From Prinia subflava (Eukaryota > Chordata > Aves > Passeriformes > Cisticolidae): a stretch of DNA of 64,000 nucleotides. Position numbers and translations under genes: made by a program. Below, piece by piece: positions 25,630 to 39,790 of this stretch (its first letter is position 1; each line of letters opens with the position of its first letter). Where the stretch lies: NCBI RefSeq assembly GCF_021018805.1, contig NC_086257.1:12830693-12894692 (forward strand), written 5' to 3'. A model generated the notes under the pieces. That model was not told the origin of the DNA. It saw nothing but the letters and a program-made list of their open reading frames with translations, and did not search any database.

Positions 25630-25770
25630 AAAAGTCAGCATCACGGTATGTTTGGTCGAGTAGCTGGTTGGACATCATTGGCCTTGATGGTACCACTCAG
25701 GCAAGTACAAGGCTGGAGCACATATCTTTTATGAAAACTCTGGGAATTTCACCTAAGAGGGAAATTGCCA
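25630..25770 (+). mobile_element. possible degenerate CR1 fragment
   Basis: AAGGCTGGAGCAC followed by a TCTTTTATGAAAAC block resembles the CR1 region that encodes the end of the reverse-transcriptase frame (GGCTGGAGCACCTCTCCTATGA in young avian copies). Only about 40 bases match. The flanks at 25650-25690 were not recognised. Confidence 0.3.
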
Positions 25771-28700
25771 CCACAAATATCTGAAAGTCATTATTTGTCA
25801 TAATTTTGTGGCTTTTTTCCCTCCTCTTCAGTGCTGTAATTAACTAATGTTGTAAATTACAGAATCACCAGATCTTCCCTCTCTAGTCTTCTGAAAATGT
25901 CAAGCCATATAAGCTCAATAATATTATTCCCTCTTCTCAGACATGACTTGTGTGAACAGGTATGAATCTTGGGAGGACATCAATACCACGAGACAATGTC
26001 TATACCTTTATAATATATATAATATCTTTATAATATAAAAAATGGAAAATTCGTGTCCATTTTCACTTCAGAAACTGCATTTGGACTTTATAGGGTTGTT
26101 TTGTTTTTACTCTGACAAACTCATAATTGTATTGCCATCTACTACATACTACAAATATCTTCTTATTGTTCATATTTTACACAAAAAACTATCAGTACGT
26201 GATAATGCACTGTTTGACATGGTGCATTCTTCCAGCACTTTTCAGTGTAAAGAAAACCTGTAATTACTTAACTTTGTTGAAGCTTTTCCTGGAGATTTTT
26301 TTTTTACCCCAGCTATAGAGGGAATGTAGACTTCTAAATCCAGGTCCCTTCAAATCACGGCATGGGAACAACTTCCACTGTTTCTGTAAACTCTAGTTAA
26401 TATAAACACACTCCTTAAATGAAGGTTTTAAATCCCCAGTTTTAAAGAAATAATGGTTGCATCCAAGTCTGGAGTCTTTCCTGGTTCTCCCATAAGAAAG
26501 AAAGGCCAAATTAACTGAATAGTTATCTACCAATGAACATGAATTCTGAAACACAAAATATTCCTGACTTGCTTTGAAATTTTCAACAAACATGTTAAAC
26601 ACTCCAGCTCAATAAAAAAGTGATTTTCCAGCCTGAGTACTTCAAGAAAACTCTCAGTTGTTTTTAGTAGTTTCATATAAACTGTTTTGATGTGAAATAC
26701 TGAGATACTGAGGTCCAGTATAAGTGATGACAAACTTTTACTGTCTTTCTCTAGTAGAAGATATCATAGAAATAAATCTTTTCCTAAGAAACTCTGTATA
26801 CTAAATACAAACTCAAATGCTTAAGTGCTTGCTGTGCCTTTTTGATAAGTTTATATTAATTAGCTTGGAAATTAATTCTTGGAAAGAATTTTGAAAGCTT
26901 TTCCTAAAAAAAAAAAATAAAAAACAATATTAGTGCCTGAAAATATGATGATACCACATTTTGGTGCCCACTGAATCTCAACTACTACAGATGAGTGTAA
27001 AATTCAAGCTATCATCCAACAAAATCCCAACCCAGTCTCTATATGTCTCAATTTTGGTCTTTCTTTTGAACTTGACTTCTTAAAAATTCGTAGCTCATAC
27101 CGTTTGCAAAGATGAACTTGTTTTTCATTCAGTTCTTAAAAAAGATCACAAAATGTTAAAAAAATAACCTTGCAAAACATCGAAAAATTGTTAATAATTT
27201 TATTCTTTTTTGCAAGAATGAAATAATTTTAAAAGTTTAAATAAACTGATTAGTTTCCATCTTGTCATCTAACAATAATTAAAATGAGAAAACCCAAGAA
27301 TATCAGTTATAACTCCAGCCATCAGGGACTCTTTTATAATTTTAGAGAGGTCAGACACCACTAAAGTTATTTAAAGATATATAAATGTCAACAGAATATG
27401 ACTCTTACTCTGAAGTGTCTGGAGTTTCTCAGATGTACTCAAATACTGGAAAAAGAGAACAACATTTTACATAATCTGTAATAATTATGGTAAAATAATA
27501 ATGAGAATATTCTCTGGTGAATTTTGTTCTATGTTTTCTTAAAAATAGATTTGTGATTAAAAATAATCATCTGTAGTTACATCCACAGAGCTGTTTAAGC
27601 TTTTTTATCACTGTTAATGAAAATATGGTTATACCTTCTATGAAAAGTATATTTCTCAACATGATGTGCTGTAAACAACATGTCTTTAGGCTATTTTTGA
27701 CCTTTAACCAATGGGAAAGGTCTGTCTAGTTGATCTCATCTAACTACACAGCAGGTACAAGGAATTAAAGCAATTTAGGTTGAGTCCTGGTACAATATCA
27801 AGTATCAGACAATGTTTTCCAAAAGGAAATACTTAACAAGTTTGTAATTCACTATTACATTTATCTACTGAAAGAGGTAAAAGAGAAAAAAAAAAAAAAA
27901 AGTGAGCACGTTCAACAGTGTGGAATCCCATGTAAAAATCTATGATATCATTGTTGTTTGTAAAAGTTGGCAAAGAAGATTGTTATGAGCAAATTAAAAG
28001 AAAACAATCTACTCTAGATCTACACTGTGTCAGACTGCTTGTAAGGTCATACAAAAAAAGCAAAACATTAAATATGGGGCTTGAACAGCCCTAAGATATT
28101 TGCCAGACTTTTAAACTGAACTGTTTTTCAGTGGGAGAGCACAGTACACAAGAGCTTAACATGATTTTTTAAAAATTTGTTTCTTTAATTTTTTTTTTTT
28201 ACACTAATTTACTCCTTAACAGCACATGCATAATCTGAGGGGAGATCTTTGCTTTTGGTAACTTCACAGGCCCCATATTCACAATTCTGGCTCTATTTGT
28301 TTGTTCAGATGGAGCCTGACCCCTCTCCAAGGACTAGGAACTTGGGATAAACACATTACTTTGTTAGCAAGCTGGAAAACCAAGAAAATTATCCAGGATA
28401 TGGTGCCATCATGTGAGGAATGGGTGTTCCAGAGGTTTTGTGAGAATAAGCCAGTTATTTGCCTTGAATTCTTGCAAAGCCTATTCCAGAAATTGTCAGA
28501 AACAAGGGGACAGTCCAGAGGGGATGTGATCCAAAGGGATCATCAACTTCCAGTGACCAAATCTAATCTACACACATATTCAGCTGCTATTCATTAAAAA
28601 GGTACAAGGCCAAATCCTTTAAAACGTGCAATCAGGATGAAAGTTTTCAGACACCTTAGATCCTCCTTCTGGTGCAATGTGGGAGAACCATGATCCCTAT

Positions 28701-31700
28701 GCATACCCAGGTTTCATCAAATGACCAAAACTGAAATAGAACTTAAATTTTGCATAGTTTTGAACAATTTTGCTCATCAATTTCCCTGTTGCCTTTAACC
28801 GTTTTCTTCTTCTGATGTTTGTCTTGAATAAGAATCACCTTAGGCAGCCTAAACATTTGTTTGAAACATTTTTTTTAAGGAGATACCTTATAGTGTCATT
28901 ATTTATCGGTGTATATCCTTAGAGAATATTCAAATGTTTCAAACTGGAAATGGAGCATGATGCAAGGCACTATAGAGCAGATGCTAAGCTTGAAGTGCTT
29001 TTAGGAATACATATACCACATTTTAATTTCAACTCCTATTATTATACTAACTAGTCACAAAATGGCTTCCTATTTATGCAATATGTTATCTGTAATGTCT
29101 CTTAAATTGAATAGATGAGTGCCTTCTAATAATGTATGTTTACTTCATGAACTTGTGGGCAATTACATTGTAATTATGTCTTTTGTAGGTCCTTTTTTGC
29201 TGACACATAGTGCACCAGTGCATTTTAAGTGTAATTGCAGTTCTCCCTACCATTTAGGAAAGCTGAACATTGTTAAAGGTTTGCAAATTACCTACACTTA
29301 GACCATAGCAAGTAGGCAAATTAAATGGCAGTGTCAGTAATATTACAATGTAAATTGGTGGCAAGCATAATCCAAGGTAGAAGCATTTTTACAGAATAAT
29401 GTTTACATAGAACATCGAAACAGAAAACACAAATATTCCCAAACTTGTAAAAGCACATAATTTTTATACCTGAAAAAAGACATAAAGCAGACAATTTACA
29501 TAGCTATCAACTAGCCAAAGAATCAAATATGTATTTACACACACACATTTTGTTCTGCTGGGCTATACAGTCATCTTACAGAAGAGAAAGGTATGCCCAA
29601 ATGCCAGCATGTCAGAACACCATTCTTCCTACCCTTGGGAATAGTGCTTCACCAGAGAAGCAAGAAAATATATTCTCAGCATCCTGAAAAGCTCTGGAGA
29701 GAAGCAGGGAAGGAGGGAAGCAGGGAGGGAGACCTTCCTTGCAGTGAAAAGTGGATCTTTCCTACTCCATTCTCACTAGACCTTGAACTCACCAGAAGGA
29801 AGCAACCAACCTCATCACAAATCATGCTCGTTCCTCCTTTTTTCCTTAGGGTAAAGGTATATGCAGGAACATGGGGCAGCATGTCTTCATCATGCTTTTG
29901 GCTCCTCAACAAATCCATGGAGTAGATTCCCAGGTGAAGTCAAGGTAGGAACCCCATAGTTGATCATGATCCTTGCAGAGGGTGGAAATCTTAATGCCAA
30001 GCAAAGATAGGAATCCTTTATCCCTATCCTTATTCCTGCTGAGCAGTGAGCTGAATCTCCCAGGCAGCTAGAAGAGCAAAGGCAAGATAAACCTCATCTC
30101 TTGTTGATGGCATGAGGCCTTATTTTCCACAGCTGGGACTCCAGGACTGTTTGACTGGTGCTTAGAATTACAAAATCTGGTTAATACATTTTCAGCCTGA
30201 CATTATAAACCTGTTGTCTGCGTGCTATGTTATTATTCACCTCAACCTCTGGATCACAAGATTGCATTTCACTTTCATTTTTTAACCACTTTGAGGGTAA
30301 AACAGAAATTTCAAAGCAGAGAATATTTTTATTTGCCCAAATTTTTCAATGCACACGAGGCACAATTACAAAAGTACAACTTTTTAAACTACAGACTTGA
30401 TATATTGATGTTTTTTTCAAGAACTGACACTTGGAAGGTTGGTGGTATTTTTACTATAGGAATTTTAACTATCGTTTGCATGGACATGTCACCACAGAAT
30501 TTTTTTAAAGTAGATTTATGTCGCCCTATGGGGCTTAAGGGGATAGTGATTATTATACACTGAGAAATGTGCATTTAGCTTACAAAACCAATGTCCCACA
30601 GAGGTGACCACTCTAGAAAGACCAGCAACATCACTTAAGTAAATTAAATTTGAAGTACTGTCCTGTCACTTCATGCCTCTAGGCCAATCACTCACTGGTG
30701 GAGACATCCTGGTTTTGGATTAAACCAGCTCAACCATGCAAACTGTAGCCACTGCATGGGAATGAGCATCTGGGATTGACAGATCACAGATCACGGCAGT
30801 AGAGGCCACAAGTCCAATGACATAATTTTTATTTAGAGCAAAATCCTAGTGGCATTTTGGTAGAATTCAATCTTCAGTAAACATTTATCAGAATAAACCC
30901 AGGGGGATGTATGCTGATCTCATTTGCCTTCTTTGCAACTTGGAAGTAGGAATGGAATTCCACTGGTGAAAATCAGAACCATTTCCTATGGCTGAATTCA
31001 AAAATTGGTATGATAAAATGAAAACAATCACATTACCAGGCCCAGCACACATAGGCATAGTAAGCTCTCAAATTTTCTGTATTCAGAGTTCCCGGGGATT
31101 TAGAATTCCTCCTTCTGTTGGTGTTTCTAGCTGAAACTGAGGAGTGCAAAATACACAATATGACGCACACCCATTAAGTGGCTGGTGGTCATTTCTCCGT
31201 GACTGGTGAGAAGGAGAGAGGTTTGCAGAACACTGGCACAACATGGACACAGAGATGTTAATTGTGCCTGGCCTTCCAAAGGCCAGCATGGAAAAGGCAA
31301 AACACCCAGCCACTCTGAGGGACCCCACGGCTGTTCTCTTCTTTTTGGTTCTCTGAAAGCACGAGAATCAGCAGGACACAGTGATAAATTGCAGGCTTCT
31401 TACTAAAGCCTTACTAGCAGCTTTTTTGTCACCAGCTGAGATGGTTCAACCAACTCCAGCCCCATCTCTAGTAACTCCTGTTTGATTGAAATCTACCAAT
31501 AAGTGCTACAATTTAAAGAAGTCAATTAGTAGTAGTCTGAAGTCTGACAGTTTGCACAGCCACAAAAATAATCTCATGCACACAGGCCTCCCTGTACTTC
31601 TACACCAGTTTTGTATTCACCTTTTTACACTAAACACAAAAAGATTTTCAGTAAACATCAGTGCTAAATGCTATTCTACTTAAATGGACATAAATTATTC

Positions 31701-32120
31701 AACTACCACAATTATTGCAAAAATGTAACTTTTAATATGGGGAGAGAAAACCCTTAATTGTTATATTCAGTAACTATTCTTCCATACTCACAATGGACTT
31801 AGAAGAGAACAGCAAAGAACTGAAGAACCCTGTTGCCAAACACAGCCCTTAAATTACCAGCTTGTCTATGGAGCTTTTTCCTTTAATGCACTTAGGGGAA
31901 ATAGCTCATCACTAATGATTTGGAAACACAGATCACATAAATCCTCAACTCAAAGTTGAACAGTAACCCGAGTCTTAATACACAAGTTATGTCTCCTTCC
32001 TCTAATACATATACAGTTAAAAAAATTAATAACACCAAAATACCATGTCAAGTGCAATGGTTTCCCTACAAACTCTATCACCTGTTTATCTCTAACCCTC
32101 AGTACTAACGCTAAATTGGG
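25771..32120. other. non-coding DNA, no gene seen
   Basis: AT-rich unique DNA with an imperfect tandem CTTTATAATATA pair at about 26006-26037, an A16 run at 27886-27901 and an old repeat copy at 30905-30985. A perfect inverted repeat, CTGGCCTT/AAGGCCAG, lies at 31268-31286. Frames such as 28301-28597, 29593-29925 and 30222-30563 lack recognisable domains. Confidence 0.6.
30905..30985. repeat. decayed copy of old self-complementary repeat
   Basis: It starts GTATGCTGATCTCATTTGCC and ends near ATTCCACTGGTGAAAATCAG. The opening shares most bases with the copy at 13635, and the end shares the CACTGGTG word. Strongly diverged. Confidence 0.4.
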
Positions 32121-32141
32121 CCTCATGAATTATTCATGAGG
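32121..32141. promoter_or_regulatory. perfect 21-bp palindrome with POU/homeodomain-like core
   Basis: CCTCATGAAT, a single T, then ATTCATGAGG form a perfect inverted repeat. The inner ATGAATTATTCAT is the kind of symmetric site that POU or paired-type homeodomain dimers bind. GGGCC/GGCCC flanks continue the symmetry with a 2-base offset. Its function is inferred from symmetry only. Confidence 0.4.
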
Positions 32142-32438
32142 GGCCCTTTAATGGGATCATTTTTCCTGGCTAGCACTGACACTAATGCTAAGAAAAATCT
32201 CTTGACATTAATCTTGGGTTGAAGAAAGCCCCAAATACCTGGTTTTCTTCTGAATGTTCTCTTTCCTCCTATTTAACACATTGCAGAAACCAGTCATTCT
32301 ACATCTCTGTTATGCATGAGTGTGGGCATGGGAAGACAGAAGGGACGATACAAGGTCGGAGAGGGAATTTGTAACATTATGATTTTTACATTGAGAACTC
32401 TGGAGTCTGGTCCAGCTCACATTAAATTTAAATGAAAG

Positions 32439-32451
32439 TTTCTTTTTTTTT

Positions 32452-32483
<32 letters not shown>

Positions 32484-32501
32484 TTTTTTTTTTTTTTTTT
32501 T
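32439..32501. repeat. (CT9-10)n tract ending in T27
   Basis: Single C bases at 32442, 32453, 32463 and 32474 punctuate a T tract with a regular 10-11 base spacing. The final 27 bases are pure T. The regular spacing suggests slippage-driven expansion of a short unit. Confidence 0.95.
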
Positions 32502-33393
32502 GAATGTATATTCTCTCGGAAGGAAATGGGATATCTGTTGAAAAAGACAAGCAAACTATGGATCTCTAACTGCATTCTTTATCTAAACTGTCTAGAATTT
32601 ATTAAAGCCCATCCTTTCTGCATTAGTTTATAGCTATTCTAATGATGAAGTGATTTAGGGTGTTTTTCAGGGCTGATTACGAGAGTAATGGGCTCTGGTC
32701 TTACAATTGCAAATATGACTGTTTTCAGAGCCATAAAAAGTCAGAAGCATGTTTTGGCACATCCTAAAGACAGAGTTGTTTTTAGTTTATGCACTAAGAC
32801 TCCTGCAAAATATTATCCAAATTACAATCTCTGCCCTGAAGAAAAATTTCTTTCAATGTCTTAGAGAATAGTGAATTACAGGATAAAATGTAGCTTGTTG
32901 GCAAGTGCTGTATAACAGGAATCCCTCCACACAAACTCTTGGGTCATATGATATAACTACTGACTTGCTTCATTTTTCTAAACCAAAATACCTAAAAAGC
33001 AATACATTTATTTTTTTTTCAGTTGCAGCTTTCTGACATCTATAATGGTTTTGTGTCTAAATCTGACAACATCTGTAACAAACTGAAGTGACTGTTACTG
33101 CTGGAATGTCCTGAAGGCTTTTTCTGTCGGAGGAGATGACAGTAACTTTTCCCATGCAGATTAAGCTGGTGTTTACAGATTTGCCCTGGGTGTGCATTTT
33201 TATCCAGCTGTGATCAAGTAACACTGCCTGATGAGTGCCAGACAGATCTCCTGATATGAAGGGCTTACATGCCCATCAATTCTGTGCAGAACATGGTTCT
33301 AATCTGGACACCACAGCAAAGTTCAGTTATTGTTTGATTTTTATTTTCCCTTCATTCCCTTCACACTAAGGTGGAATACTCAAGTGAGAATGC

Positions 33394-33429
33394 AAAATCT
33401 TTGCCATTTGAAAATCTCCTTGCCATTTG
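33394..33429. repeat. tandem duplication, 17 and 19 bp
   Basis: AAAATCTTTGCCATTTG is followed directly by AAAATCTCCTTGCCATTTG. The units are identical apart from a two-base insertion. Confidence 0.9.
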
Positions 33430-36400
33430 ACAGAAACTAGCATTATGTGGATTTAAAGTTTTTTTTTGTTCAGCCTTTCAGTTCTCTACACTGAGCTCTA
33501 ACAGGATTTAAAAACAATTAGAAGTAGTGTGGGTGGTTTAACAATTGAGAGTTTAGGATTTTATTAATTCTTTCTTTTTTTTTTCCTCGATGAATATGTT
33601 TAATTTGAATGTTGTAATAATCTGAAATATGGCAAAATATAGGCTCAAAAACTTTTCCCCATCAATGAAAGTGTGTGGTCAAGAGGTTGTTTGCCTTTGT
33701 GGGATGTGAAGCTATACACACATCATAGTGTGATGTACACACATTGTAGCATGGTGTGCTACTTTGAAAGTACCAGTGGTTGCAGATTGTTTTCTTAGAA
33801 CTCCCTGCTATTGAAGCTGGAAGAAGTTCTGTTTCCTAATATCTGATCCCCTGTTTGGAATCTCTAATACATGAAAGGATAAAAGAAAAGCCCATGTCAT
33901 ACTTTGAATTTGAACTTAAAACGTATTTCTAAACATTAGTAATATTAACATTGCCTGAAATACTAGCAACTTATTTTATATCTGTTGTGTGGTTTAAAGC
34001 TGTAAAAGGAGTACTTAAACTTGTGGGGTAAGTTCAGCTTTTTTATCAGAATTTCCACTGCTTTCCAAGACTAATTGATCCCTACTCATATCAGTGTATG
34101 TGAAAACAACATTTTCCATTCCATTTCCTGTTTACTTCAAACTGCCACACAGTTTGCAGATATTTCCTGCTCCGATATTAATTTCAATATGGGAAAGTAT
34201 TAAGATCCCTCATCCCATTCATAGCCAGCTCTGTATAAATTTATTATCCTCACAAATTGCAAGGCAGATTTTTCCAGAAGCCAGCATGAGGAGGTACAAA
34301 TTTAAAAAAAAAAAAAAATCATTTGTTTCTATCAAGAGCTTACATAGAACATCTTTGTATTTGTTATATGACTTATATTTGTGCTGCGGGCATCAAAGGT
34401 GCAGCAAACACTGTTGAAAAAGTGATTCCAGAATCTGGTGCAGAAAACCAGTACTGTATGAGGAGTATTATTCTTTTCCAGCTGTGAAATGGTCAGATAC
34501 TGGTAAGGCCAGGGGAAGGCTGAGTTAGAAAACCTTTCACTTCTGGGTTACAAGTTCAAATCTGGACAGGTCCTCGGTGTCTGGAAGCCTTTACCATATG
34601 GTGGTTTTCTGGTGACTTCCATGGAACATATTGGTGGGCTGCTCCAGACCCAGTGGGGAGATGTCCACCTCACAAAAGACGTCACTTCAGTTTGTTCTCC
34701 TGGCAGCTGTACCAGAGGAAGTGAGGAATAAATGGGCATAACCCTCCTCTCTCCCAGCCTTTGCTTTCACTAACCTGGCAGGCTATTACTGAGGAACCTG
34801 AACTTATAAACTGCAAGAATAGAGAACACACCACAATTGTACTCACCACTGAGTTCATAAATTGCAATATAAGCAGTTTGCCATGCCAGTTTCAAGTTGC
34901 TCTTTTGAAGGCACAGTTTGAAGCCAGACCATCCCAGGGGGGTGAGAAGAGGTGTGCAGCCTCCCAGATTAATTCCCTGTACAGAGGAAAAGCGCTCGCG
35001 GTACTGCTGTAAGAGCAAGCAGCCAGCTCTGAAGGCCACTAGCTAAGGATGAAGTCCATGGCTCTTGTCCCATCACTAATTCATCCCTGGGGTCCCTCCT
35101 CTGCTTTGCAGAGCACAGGAATGGAGAGGTTCACTGCAGTGCATCTGCATCCGTGCAATAGGATGGGATAACAGGTACAGCCCCAGAAACTCTTGGAACC
35201 TTTCTCCATAACCAGCTAAACTCAGCCTGTGTCACACATGTTATCTGTGCATTGTGAATGCATTACATATGTTCATATACATATGTTTATGTGCAGATGT
35301 GTGGTATCTCATTGGCTGACAACAATTTGGCTATTTTATAAAACTTGAAACTAGGTTCTTGTATTTTTAAGAGAGTTTATTAATTTTAATGTATCAGCCA
35401 ACCATTAGCTCATGGAAAGCCTATAGATTTTTGATACTCAGCTTTAGCTTGCCAAGTTCTAATAATCATTAAACTCTAAGGGAAAAAAATTAATTGTAAC
35501 CAGATTTTGAAAAACACTAAGCTGTTCTTTGACTACAGTTAGAGAACACAGAAAGCTGGAAGACTGCTTTCCTGGGGCTTATTTTTCTGGGTGTACTGAA
35601 ATTCAGTATCATGCAACCACAATTGTAATTCTTTAAACTGACACTAACTTAGAGGCCAGATTTTAAATGACCTGTGGCTAGTTACATAAATACATTAAAA
35701 GCTGGCTTTAAATCGTATCAGTATCAAGTTTTATTCTGACAGTAACAAATTCAAGAAAGTTGCTCAAGCAGCCTTAAATTTATTACATAACTTTTTTTTC
35801 CTATTGCAATGTTACCAGTTTGGATCCCAATTAATGTTAAAATGTAGATGAACATTTCTGAGCCACTTTCTCAGCTGATGTAATACACGAAGCTCAAATA
35901 ATGGCAGATTTATCTCTGAAAAATAGTTATATAGTTATATATTGCTATCTGATTTACACAAAATCTAGCTATTGGAGCTAATCAGATGTACCATTCAGCT
36001 AAGGATCTGCTTCAGAATCATTATTTTCTTTTAAAGTGTCAGGAGCATGACAAAAGAGCATATATTTAATTCATTTATTTCTTCATCCATTTCAATGAAC
36101 ATCGGATTTTATCCCTTTGTGCACAAAAATAAATCTCCACAGAGATTTTTATAGTACTTATTGATTTAGAAGGATTTGCTATACAATTTAATTTTGATTT
36201 GCCAGGGAAGATGTGTTTTTTAGCAGTTACCTGTCTATTATTCACTTAGCTAGGTGCCTGTATGAGCTTTACACTTTTAAAAATCCCTTTCAGGAGACTT
36301 AATTTTCACCTGCACATGCACTAGTTCCCTATTCTTCTTCACTGTCCTGACAATAAACCAAGAATCCTGGTACTCATTTCATTATAAACATTTTGTAAGC

Positions 36401-39189
36401 ATCCCATAAAGATTACTTCTGAACACAACAGTCAGGGCTAGATATGAGCTGCTTTTCTCTGTGATGAAAGGCTGGTGTCTGATCAAATGAGCCATCCAGG
36501 CCCTAAAAAGGCTTTTAAAAAAATAGTTTTAATCTCTTCATTGTCTGACTTCACGGCATGGTAGAGCTGCCCTTAAATAAAACTTACATAAAAATGGTTA
36601 GTACAGCTGGTCAGAAAATGTGCTTGAAGTTTGGAATCACATATCATTGTTTATACAGATGACTATTTGGGATAGACTTCAATAGAATCTGACTTTACTA
36701 GCAAAGGAGAAGGCTTTGGCAATAGCATAGGGTGATCAGCAACAGCAACTCATATTTTCCAACTGAGATCAATGTGGACTTTAATCCATTAATGCAGACC
36801 TAAATATCACCAGACCGATATGAATAGATGACAGTGAAAATGTGAGAAAGAAAAGTCTGGAGTAGTCAGATTTAAGAGAGTTGTTTCATATTTGATTTCA
36901 TTTTAGTACTCTACAGGAAAGCAGCCCATTTCTAGATTTTCAATTAACATACCCTAGATATGAACTGAAAACATTTCTACTAACACAGATGCTTTTTTGT
37001 TCACCCATTTTGAGCCCATGCTCACAGAATTGGATTTTTACAAAATCCTTGGAAACATGTTAGCAATACATTTTTTTGAAATGTCAAGGCAGGTGTTTGT
37101 TTGGAATGGAAAGCTGCCGACAAACACGCCAAGTCACTCAGATGGCAATTTAGATATTTAGATACTCATGGCAGGCTGGGGAGAGAGGAGAGGAAAACCC
37201 CAAAACAACAAAAACACCATCCAAATTGAAAGAAGCTGGCAGCTCTGTGCTATTAAACTAAAAATAAAAATGATGGCAGTATCTGCAAGCAGTTTGGGTG
37301 GTCAAAAAACAATGGTGCCCTCTGGTTTGAAAACAGTGTTTAGTGTTTGCACTGTTCTTACTTGTCACAATAAATTTGGACAGGGTTCCTATTTCCTGAA
37401 TTGACTGAAGCTTTTCATTCTTTAAATTTCTAATGTGTTATGTCACATCTTATTGTATTTCATGGTGTCACTTTGCATTATTTTGCATCGTCTCCGAAGC
37501 TGATGAGACACAACACAACAGCATATGACAAAAAGAAATAAGCTATTGGTTACACAGACTAAGTGTTATAATTCAGTATTTGTCAGATGCATTACTCATT
37601 GCAAATAATCTCAAACTTTCAATAGCTGTAACTCCTTAGTCAGTGAGAAACCTGTTTAATTTACTAGTTTAGCATAAAAGAAGGATCCTTTCCTGGGAAT
37701 CACAGGATTGCTGGTATTTACTCAGTATCAGAGTGTGCTGCTGCTGCTTCTCAACCCCTGCATTGCTAATTTATAACACTAGAATGAGATTTGAGACATG
37801 CTAGGGAGAGAATTTCTCAGGATGAAATAAGAATATCCATTTGAGACAGCATTAATGGTGCAATATGACTGTTTTGATTTTACACCTCAAGTACAGTACA
37901 GAACCTTGGGACAATTTCCACTTGTTATGACTAAGTCACATTACTCAACAGAGAGACAACTGAGGGCTCCCTCCTCCCCAGCTATTCTTGTTGATAGCAA
38001 TGACATAAAACTATAGAATGATAGCCTCACAATTGTGGCCTGGTTAAGATAAGAAAAATAGGTATATTCTGAGAAATGAACCAACTTATCATTATAAAAT
38101 ATTAGAGTCTGTAATCCTCACAAGATTCTTATCAATATTGCAAGTATAATTCTTCTCTGAGAAGGAACTACATGAATATAAGAACTTAGTAACAATAATA
38201 TTAAGTCATGTTAAAAATGGTTTGGTCAATGTATTTAGCTTTAGATTTGAAATGTACTTGAGGAACTTACAAAAATGTGTGCAAATAGATTGAATGGGAA
38301 CAAAAGACAAAAAATTTGAAACTGTCTTTCAGTGAAGTTCTTACTTCTAAATTTCTTTCTGAGTGGATGGGAATCAAGTGCTTACTTTCTGTACTACTAT
38401 ATTCTTATTTTAGATTTTTTGCTTCAATGCAAAAATTTTTTTCTAAAGAAACAGCCACTTTATTTCCTCTTCATTCCATTGTTCTGGTCATTGCAAGACA
38501 TGGGCTGTTATTGCTGTTTGTCTCTCAAGAAAGAAGAGAATGGATAGCTAAAGGTATCATCTAATATTTGTGTTACATCAAAGAGGTTATGCTGTAAAAT
38601 ATATATACCCACAAGTACAACTGAGAATGTCCCAGAAAATGTAGTCAGCCAAGGAAAGGACTGTCAGCAAGGCTGCCTGAAAAATAGGGCACAGAGCTGA
38701 TCAGGAGTCATCAGGTTCAAACATGTGCCAAGGCATGAATCACATAAGCCCAGGAAATAAATCTGTCTCGCTTTGTCCTTACTCCCACACTCCTTTCCTC
38801 CGTTTCTTGTCCAAATTTATTCATAGTCACTTTAAGTCCATTTGTTCTCATGCCAAAATTATTGTGTGAATTCAAGAGCTTTTTCTTGTCCCTGGTGTTT
38901 ATCTCTTTGTATACTTAGAGATAACAATTTTTACCTCTCCAACCTCTGTTTTGCTGGGCACAGCTTCTTTTCAGACAGGCCATCCTTTCCTCTGATCATC
39001 ATAATAGTCAGCACACATTCACAGCTGTTAAAAAACCCACAACATTTGCACTTTAACCATAGGGATTTGGAATTTAGGGTGATGTCTAACGAGCACCTTG
39101 GTCACTGACATACTCTCCTTGCTTCATTAAAAATATTTTACTCAATATATCTCCAAATTGTGTTTTCCTTTTTTGTGCACTAGTAGCTC

Positions 39190-39790
39190 ATAGTAATTCT
39201 GTGATTGACTGTTACAACTAGGTGGTTTTTCTTTCTGTCACTTCACGCTGATGAGCCTACAGTTCATAGCTGGTTCTTTTCATTAGTCCTTAAGTGCATG
39301 ACCTTGCAGTGCACAACCTTAAATTCCACTCCATTTCTACTACCCCAGTCTTCAAGGTCATTTAATTCTTCCTGTATAATATTCCAATCCTCCTCTGTAT
39401 TCATGACATCTCCCAGTTTTGTATCATCAGCAAATTAATTAGTACACTCCTACTTTTTCTGCCTAGGCCATTAAGGAAAATATTAAATAAAATTAATCCC
39501 CAGACCAGTCCTAAAGGAACTCTACAAGCAACTTCCCTCCAGGGAGAGAGAGAAATCCTTTCAACATAACTCACTCTCGTCTCTTGTTCAGTCACTTTAC
39601 TTATCTTACAGTCCTGATACTTGCTCTTATCTTTTTCAATTTAACTAATAATTCCCCATGTAGTAATGTATCAAATGCTTTACTGAAGAGCAGAAAGGTT
39701 GAATCTATTGCATATGCTTTATCTCAACAGTCAAATTATCATTAAAATAAAAGGTGTGAGAAAACAAGTTTATCCGAATGACTTCTAAAA
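39190..39790 (-). mobile_element. ancient CR1-clade LINE fragment, reverse-transcriptase region
   Basis: Read on the minus strand, this segment carries broken pieces of a CR1-type reverse transcriptase in the correct order. FSKAFDT comes from about 39669-39688 and HGELLVKLK follows it. WGLILFNIFLN lies at about 39470-39510, and the catalytic ADDTKL box at about 39410-39430 is now in a shifted frame. A 64-codon minus-strand frame (39401-39595) preserves part of it. Stops and frameshifts show it is dead. The 3' UTR-like part continues to about 39190. It is far more diverged than the avian CR1 end at 22.67 kb and resembles the old CR1/L3-like elements of turtles and crocodiles. The boundaries are approximate. 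Confidence 0.85.

Larger units (their letters stand above)
32142..39189. other. non-coding DNA, no gene seen
   Basis: No supported exon. It includes a T-rich minisatellite (32439-32501), a tandem duplication of AAAATCT(CC)TTGCCATTTG at 33394-33429, and an A15 run at 34304-34318. 32590-32720 has a possible conserved texture: homeodomain-like ATTA words around GGCTGATTACGAGAGTAATG. Confidence 0.6.

Noticed and set aside
33019..33090. Strong T-tract acceptor followed by a 22-codon open frame to TGA
   Set aside because: The run of T plus CAG is expected by chance beside T tracts. The peptide was not recognised and there is no partner exon in phase.
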